From positions 1-17,502 of the forward strand of contig JBJXFY010000348.1 in NCBI GenBank assembly GCA_046155815.1: DNA of 17,502 bases, in the 5' to 3' direction. Position 1 is the stretch's first letter. Each line of letters begins with the position of its first letter. This DNA is from JBJXFY01 sp046155815 (GTDB taxonomy: Bacteria > Verrucomicrobiota > Verrucomicrobiia > Limisphaerales > CAIMTB01). The translations under genes and the position numbers were made by a program. The notes under the pieces were generated by a model that worked only from the letters and a program-made list of their open reading frames with translations, was not told the origin of the DNA and did no database searches. Positions 14,384-17,502 of the stretch are shown in pieces.

Positions 14384-14411
14384 TGATCACCGGGCCCGGT
14401 CAGCGCTGACC
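14384..14411. repeat. Cluster of overlapping perfect palindromes
   Basis: TGATCA (14384-14389), ACCGGGCCCGGT (14389-14400, 12 bp) and GGTCAGCGCTGACC (14398-14411, 14 bp) abut or overlap. As RNA or cruciform the last two would exclude each other because they share GGT. There is no T-tract, so it is not a standard terminator. Confidence 0.7.
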
Positions 14412-14544
14412 CGATCGCGGCGATTCCGGTGCCCATGCCGATGCCGGCAGCAGGCTGACCAAGCCTCCTTTCGACCCTTCGCATCCGCGGTGTTCCCGGG
14501 ACCGCGCGCCGGGCCGGAGGCCGGCGCCCCGCCGATCACGATGC

Positions 14545-14575
14545 TTGACACGACGGAGATTTCTTTGTGATATCA
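14545..14575 (+). promoter_or_regulatory. Promoter of the SPFH operon with an 8-bp palindromic operator candidate
   Basis: A perfect -35 box TTGACA (14545-14550) is followed after 17-18 bases by a weak -10 box at TGATAT/GATATC (14568-14574), with TG just upstream that could act as an extended -10. The palindrome TGATATCA (14568-14575) covers the -10 position. Eight-base palindromes are the usual size bound by one ribbon-helix-helix dimer, and an RHH protein is the last gene of this operon. This suggests, but does not show, self-repression. Confidence 0.65.
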
Positions 14576-14600
14576 AATCGAAATCTAACCGGAGACTCCC

Positions 14601-15506
14601 ATGCCCAATCCCACCACCCTGCAGACCAGCCGTGAACGCCCCGCCGCCACGCTGCCGGGCGGCGTCATGCTCGCCCTCAGCCTCGCCGCCTTCGTGGGCG
14701 GCATTTTCCTGTTCATCCGCGGCATCATGATCATTAGCGCGGGAGGCCACTGGCTGACGTTCGCCGGCGGGATCGTCCTGGCCATCGCGGCGGTCATCTC
14801 GTGGGGCGGCTTCTTCACGCTCGAGCCCAACGCCGCACGGGTGCTCGTGCTCTTTGGCGCGTACCAGGGGACGGCGCGCCGCAGCGGCTTCCACTGGACC
14901 AATCCCTTCAACCGGAAGCTCAAGGTGCTCCTGCGCGTGCGGAACCTCACCAGCGAGAAGCTCAAGGTGAACGACAAGCGCGGCAACCCCATCGAGATCG
15001 GCGCGGTCATCGTCTGGCGTGTGGCCGACACCGCGCAGGCCATGTTCGACGTGGTGGACTGCGACCACTACGTGCGCGTGCAGAGCGAGTCGGCCATCCG
15101 TCACCTGGCCGGGGCCTATGCCTACGACCACGGCGAGGATGACGAAGTGACTCTGCGCAGCGGCACGGATGACGTTTCCGTGGCGCTCCAGCGGGAGCTG
15201 GAGGAACGGCTCGCCCAGGCCGGCGTCGTGGTCGAGGAGGCGCGGCTCACGCACCTGGCCTATGCGCCCGAGATCGCCAGCGCCATGCTGCGTCGGCAGC
15301 AGGCCGAGGCCGTCATCGCCGCCCGGCAGAAGATCGTCCACGGCGCCGTGAGCATGGTGGACATGGCGCTCACCGAACTGGCCGCCAAACGCGTCGTGGT
15401 TCTCGATGACGAGCGCAAGGCCGCGATGGTCAGCAACCTCATGGTCGTGCTCTGCAGCGAGGCCGAGGTGCATCCGGTCATCAACGCCGGCACGCTCTAC
15501 AACTGA
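14601..15506 (+). CDS. SPFH (stomatin/prohibitin/flotillin) domain membrane protein
   Basis: A 301-residue protein preceded by a good ribosome site, GGAGA (14591-14595), 5 bases before the ATG. It has two hydrophobic segments at about residues 21-46 and 49-73. An SPFH/Band 7 domain (about 74-250) follows: EPNAARVLVLFGAYQGTARR, GFHWTNPF, then the strand-rich core with EIGAVIVWRVAD and VALQRELEERLAQAGVVVEEAR. The helical C-terminus carries the A-R-Q-K-I-V-x-G-A pattern and ends HPVINAGTLYN. SPFH proteins form ring-shaped oligomers that organise membrane microdomains and often control proteases. It is the first gene of a four-gene operon with a DUF4177-like protein, a PH-domain protein and an RHH regulator. 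The specific role is unknown. Confidence 0.94.
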   Translation: MPNPTTLQTSRERPAATLPGGVMLALSLAAFVGGIFLFIRGIMIISAGGHWLTFAGGIVLAIAAVISWGGFFTLEPNAARVLVLFGAYQGTARRSGFHWTNPFNRKLKVLLRVRNLTSEKLKVNDKRGNPIEIGAVIVWRVADTAQAMFDVVDCDHYVRVQSESAIRHLAGAYAYDHGEDDEVTLRSGTDDVSVALQRELEERLAQAGVVVEEARLTHLAYAPEIASAMLRRQQAEAVIAARQKIVHGAVSMVDMALTELAAKRVVVLDDERKAAMVSNLMVVLCSEAEVHPVINAGTLYN

Positions 15507-15519
15507 CTCACTTCCGTTT

Positions 15520-15696
15520 ATGAACACACACTGGGACTACAAGACGTTGACCGTGCGCGCCAAGGGCATGATGCGCACCACCGCGGACGCGGAAGCCCTC
15601 GAGCGCGAGCTGCGCGGGCTCGGCGAGTCGGGCTGGGAGCTGGTTGCGCTGGTGGCCGCCGTCCACGGGGGCGGCGGGCTGGTGGCCGTGCTGTAG
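15520..15696 (+). CDS. DUF4177-like small protein
   Basis: A 58-residue protein. The pattern WDYKTLTV, then an acidic/amphipathic helix (ADAEALERELRGLGESGWEL), then VALVAA and GGLVAVL matches the DUF4177 fold, in which a beta strand, a helix ending in G-W-E-L-V and two further strands are typical. Family members usually end in L-K-R after the last strand; here a TAG follows directly (GCC GTG CTG TAG CGC), so two residues may be lost by an AAG-to-TAG change. It begins 13 bases after the SPFH stop with no clear ribosome site. The function of DUF4177 is not known; its place between SPFH and PH-domain genes suggests a soluble partner of that membrane complex. Confidence 0.78.
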   Translation: MNTHWDYKTLTVRAKGMMRTTADAEALERELRGLGESGWELVALVAAVHGGGGLVAVL

Positions 15697-15722
15697 CGCT
15701 CGCGCTGACGGTCCTGGAAGCC

Positions 15723-16256
15723 ATGCACCCGCCGCGCCGCGATTTTACTGCCCCGTGGGGCCGTTCCGTGAAGATCCTCACGCCGGTCGCCGTAGGCATC
15801 ATCGCCCTGCTGGCCGCCGGGCAGATCCTGGCGGCCCAGCTCGTCCCGACCGTGCCGAAGTGGGTGTTCGCCCTCGGGCTGGTCGTGCCGGTGGCCGCGC
15901 TGGTAGTCACCGCCCTGTGCGCCGTGCGCGGCTATCGGGTGGACGCGGTGCAGGACGCCCTCGTGATCCTGCGCCCCGGCCGCGAAACGGCGCTGCCGCT
16001 GGCGGGGCTGGAGGGCGCGGAGGTGCGGCCCGACGCGTTCCGCGGCGTATACATGAAGGCGGGCAGCGCCGGATTCTTCGGCTACCTCGGTTGGTTCCGC
16101 AGCCGCGCGCTGGGTTCCTTCCGCGCGTGGGTCACGGATCCGGCGCTGAGCGTCCTGCTGCGCTTCCCCGGCCGCCAGATCGTGGTGTCGCCCGACGATC
16201 CGGCGGCCTTCATCGCCGCGCTGGAAGGGCTCAGGGGCCGGCGCGCCCCGCACTGA
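15723..16256 (+). CDS. Bacterial PH-domain membrane protein (bPH_5-like)
   Basis: A 177-residue protein with two hydrophobic segments (about 16-38 and 45-68). A bacterial pleckstrin-homology-like domain follows (about 70-170). Its recognisable features are GYRVD at the first strand, LVILRPGRETALPLAGLEG, the glycine-aromatic stretch AGFFGYLGWFRSRALGSFRA (116-135), the W-V-T-D-P strand, and VVSPDDPAAFIAAL near the end. This pattern is typical of small membrane-anchored PH-like proteins of the bPH_5 group. It is the third gene of the SPFH operon. The start at ATG 15723 keeps the FTAPW motif that family members often carry before the first helix; GTG 15768 is an alternative. A possible ligand or partner cannot be read from the sequence. 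Confidence 0.85.
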   Translation: MHPPRRDFTAPWGRSVKILTPVAVGIIALLAAGQILAAQLVPTVPKWVFALGLVVPVAALVVTALCAVRGYRVDAVQDALVILRPGRETALPLAGLEGAEVRPDAFRGVYMKAGSAGFFGYLGWFRSRALGSFRAWVTDPALSVLLRFPGRQIVVSPDDPAAFIAALEGLRGRRAPH

Positions 16257-16261
16257 CCTTC

Positions 16262-16438
16262 ATGCCCGCCCCCGAGCGCAAAGCCTTCCTCCTGCGGATG
16301 GATCCCGACCTCTGGCGCGAGCTGGAAACGTGGGCCGCGCAGGAGCTGCGCAGCGTGAACGGCCAGATCGAGTACCTGCTGCGCGAGGCCGTGCGCCAGC
16401 GTCGCCAGCGCGGCGCCCCGCCGCCGCGGAGGCCTTGA
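16262..16438 (+). CDS. Ribbon-helix-helix (Arc-type) DNA-binding protein
   Basis: A 58-residue protein with the fold of Arc/CopG repressors. The beta strand is at about residues 8-13 (AFLLRM), helix A at about 15-27 (PDLWRELETWAAQ) and helix B at about 32-47 (VNGQIEYLLREAVRQR), joined by the short turn ELRS. The tail is basic. N33 and Q35 resemble the S-x-N-x-Q-I-E-Y-L-L pattern that caps helix B in Arc-type proteins. It begins 5 bases after the PH-domain gene stop and ends the operon. As the only DNA-binding protein here it is the natural candidate for binding TGATATCA in the operon promoter. No toxin gene adjoins it, so I do not read it as an antitoxin. Confidence 0.9.
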   Translation: MPAPERKAFLLRMDPDLWRELETWAAQELRSVNGQIEYLLREAVRQRRQRGAPPPRRP

Positions 16439-16441
16439 GCG

Positions 16442-16456
16442 GCGCCGTGCCGGCGC
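16442..16456. terminator. Possible hairpin between convergent genes
   Basis: A perfect stem GCGCCG/CGGCGC with loop TGC lies in the 26-base gap between the RHH gene (plus) and the secreted-protein gene (minus). There is no T-run, so it would be a weak or factor-dependent terminator at best. Confidence 0.35.
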
Positions 16457-16464
16457 GGCGTCGC

Positions 16465-17319
16465 CTACCGCGGCGCGCGAATCCGGGCGAACGCGGCCCG
16501 CATTTCTTCCACCGTGCCGAGGGTGAGCCACAGGTCGTACTCCCAGCGGAAGTCCGGCGTGATGGCGAAGCGCGTGAGCGGCGCAAAGTACGAGCACGCG
16601 CCCTTTTTCGCGTCCCCGTCGCCGAAGCGGTAGCAGGTCAGGTTCGTCGCTGCCGGCACGTACGCGCCGAGACCGAAGCCCGCCGCGTCCACGTACGCCG
16701 CCCAGTTCTCGGTCATGCGGCGCGCCTCGTTCGGCCAGCCGGGCCGGGACCGGTGCAGCGCGCCGCCCGTCCACGGCCGGTCCCCGTCGTACAGGACCAG
16801 CGTGTCGAGGTCGGGCTCGACGAAGACGGCGGGGATCTCCTGGTCCGCCACCGGATGCGCCTCGCCGCCGGTGCAGGTGAAGCGGAAGCGGACGTGCGCC
16901 ATGCGCCCGGTGAGCGTGATGGACTGCTCCATGACGCAGTTGGTCAGGTCCATGCCCGCGGCCCAGTGGACGGGAAGCGTCGTGGACCGGAGCCAGTTGG
17001 TGCCGTGCGCGAGCTCGAGGACCGTCGCCCCGCGGCCCTTCCAGTCGCCGCCCTGCACCGGGTTCCACGTCCACGGCTGGCGGTCCCAGAACGAGCCGTC
17101 CGGCCGGCCGTAGTAGGACTGCTGGACGAGCCGGCCGCGGTCGAAGTGGTTGACGAGGTTGCGCCCGGAGCCGGAGGCGGAGAACCACGCGATGCCCGCG
17201 CCGGACGAGCGCTTCACGCCGAGGCGGATTTCGCCGTTGTCGAGGAACAGGAGGTCGTTCGTGGCCGCGCCGGCGGCCATCCGGCCGGCGGCGCAGAGGA
17301 TGAGAATGCGCAAGATCAT
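16465..17319 (-). CDS. Secreted beta-rich protein of unknown function (mutarotase/GH-like appearance)
   Basis: A 284-residue protein with a probable signal peptide (MILRILILCAAGRMAAGAA). The mature part is rich in short strands and aromatic residues. Features include DNGEIRLGVKRSSGAGIAWF (27-46), NLVNHFDRGRLVQQSYYG (54-71), the tryptophan-rich W78, W83-T-W-N-P-V-Q-G-G (83-91) and a late D-F-R-W-E-Y-D-L-W-L strand (256-265). The pattern of a nearly all-beta chain with an N-terminal LDNGEIRLGV strand resembles carbohydrate-active supersandwich domains (galactose mutarotase-like), but I recognise no named family and no certain active-site residues. It could bind or act on a polysaccharide. I chose ATG 17319 because the signal peptide follows it; GTG 17343 adds eight residues and lies next to GAGGAG. 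It starts 32 bases after an upstream membrane protein gene, so they probably share a transcript. Confidence 0.78.
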   Translation of the reverse strand: MILRILILCAAGRMAAGAATNDLLFLDNGEIRLGVKRSSGAGIAWFSASGSGRNLVNHFDRGRLVQQSYYGRPDGSFWDRQPWTWNPVQGGDWKGRGATVLELAHGTNWLRSTTLPVHWAAGMDLTNCVMEQSITLTGRMAHVRFRFTCTGGEAHPVADQEIPAVFVEPDLDTLVLYDGDRPWTGGALHRSRPGWPNEARRMTENWAAYVDAAGFGLGAYVPAATNLTCYRFGDGDAKKGACSYFAPLTRFAITPDFRWEYDLWLTLGTVEEMRAAFARIRAPR

Positions 17320-17351
17320 GGGCGCAGGCAGGAGCCTCCTCACGTCGGCTC

Positions 17352-17501
17352 CTACGGCGGCGGCAGGGAGGGAAGCCGGTAGAACTGTTCGAGGGCGGCG
17401 ATCCAGGCGGGGGGCACGCGAAGCCAGGCCTGCCAGGCCGGGTCCAGCAGGAGCAGCGCGCCGAGGGCCATGAGCAGCAGCGCGACCGTGGCCAAGGCGC
17501 G
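17352..17501 (-). CDS. C-terminal end of an unidentified membrane protein (runs off right edge)
   Basis: The minus strand is open from the window edge to a TAG at 17354-17352, giving 49 residues. They contain one transmembrane helix (ALATVALLLMALGALLLLDP), then WQAWLRVPPAWIAALEQFYR and a proline-rich end LPSLPPP. The sequence is clearly protein-like. No family can be named from this fragment. It lies just upstream of the secreted beta-rich protein gene on the same strand. Confidence 0.65.
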   Translation of the reverse strand, partial: RALATVALLLMALGALLLLDPAWQAWLRVPPAWIAALEQFYRLPSLPPP

Positions 17502-17502
17502 C

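Larger units (their letters stand above)
14190..14600. other. 411-base intergenic region with palindromes and the SPFH promoter
   Basis: No convincing gene is seen on either strand. The left part (14190-14380) has no structure I can name. The middle has overlapping perfect palindromes (14384-14411). A 7-bp stem GCGCCGG/CCGGCGC (14506-14512 and 14521-14527) follows with an 8-base loop and no T-run. The right end holds the SPFH promoter and leader from 14545. This last piece is much richer in A+T than the rest of the window. Confidence 0.6.

Noticed and set aside
14161..14484. Minus-strand 107-codon frame in the gap before the SPFH operon, with a glycine-rich stretch
   Set aside because: There is no recognisable domain, no good ribosome site and low-complexity content. 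It could be a decayed gene but I cannot support that.
16262..16438. RHH protein as the antitoxin of a toxin-antitoxin pair
   Set aside because: No toxin-like gene is adjacent; the preceding gene is a PH-domain membrane protein and the next gene is convergent.

Overview
This is a very GC-rich (roughly 70%) bacterial window. I read it as a member of the Verrucomicrobiota; this is inference. The grounds are a PEP-CTERM sorting signal on a secreted phosphodiesterase, a CPBP protease of the kind that accompanies PEP-CTERM/exosortase systems, the style of the GT39-like protein and the histidine kinase, and short heptanucleotide repeat arrays between genes. The gene set is mostly housekeeping and envelope functions. 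I see no phage, transposon, CRISPR array, tRNA or rRNA.

Layout. (1) 2-4832, plus strand: the end of a histidine kinase, its overlapping NtrC-type sigma-54 activator, a multi-pass GT39-like membrane protein and a GT9 (heptosyltransferase-like) enzyme, all overlapping or closely spaced, so probably one operon. (2) 4865-7164, minus strand: a CPBP membrane protease that overlaps by 4 bases the start of an RluA-type pseudouridine synthase fused to an RlmI/RlmK-type 23S rRNA methyltransferase. (3) 7165-7523: a repeat-rich divergent intergenic region. (4) 7524-10283, plus strand: an unusually long fusion of a beta-CASP metallo-beta-lactamase exonuclease and an ATP-dependent DNA ligase, followed by a strong hairpin terminator. 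(5) 10350-13883, minus strand: rsmD, an overlapping beta-lactamase-fold serine hydrolase, a broken lipoprotein gene whose end runs into the tail of a DUF1080 gene, and a secreted GlpQ-like phosphodiesterase with a PEP-CTERM tail. (6) 14034-14189: a 51-residue two-helix membrane protein. (7) 14545-16438, plus strand: a compact operon of SPFH protein, DUF4177-like small protein, bacterial PH-domain membrane protein and ribbon-helix-helix regulator, behind a clear TTGACA promoter that overlaps an 8-bp palindrome. (8) 16465 to the right edge, minus strand: a secreted beta-rich protein and the C-terminus of an unidentified membrane protein.

The most interesting items are four. First, the SPFH/DUF4177/PH/RHH operon looks like a self-regulated membrane module. 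Second, a period-7 repeat family (TTGGAAC-like) sits upstream of three separate genes, always in the orientation of transcription. Third, a second period-7 array (GACTCCG-like) lies inside the exonuclease-ligase gene, where gain or loss of one unit would shift the frame just before the ligase active site. Fourth, there are two uncommon enzyme fusions. The lipoprotein region carries two compensating frameshifts, which may be decay or assembly error.
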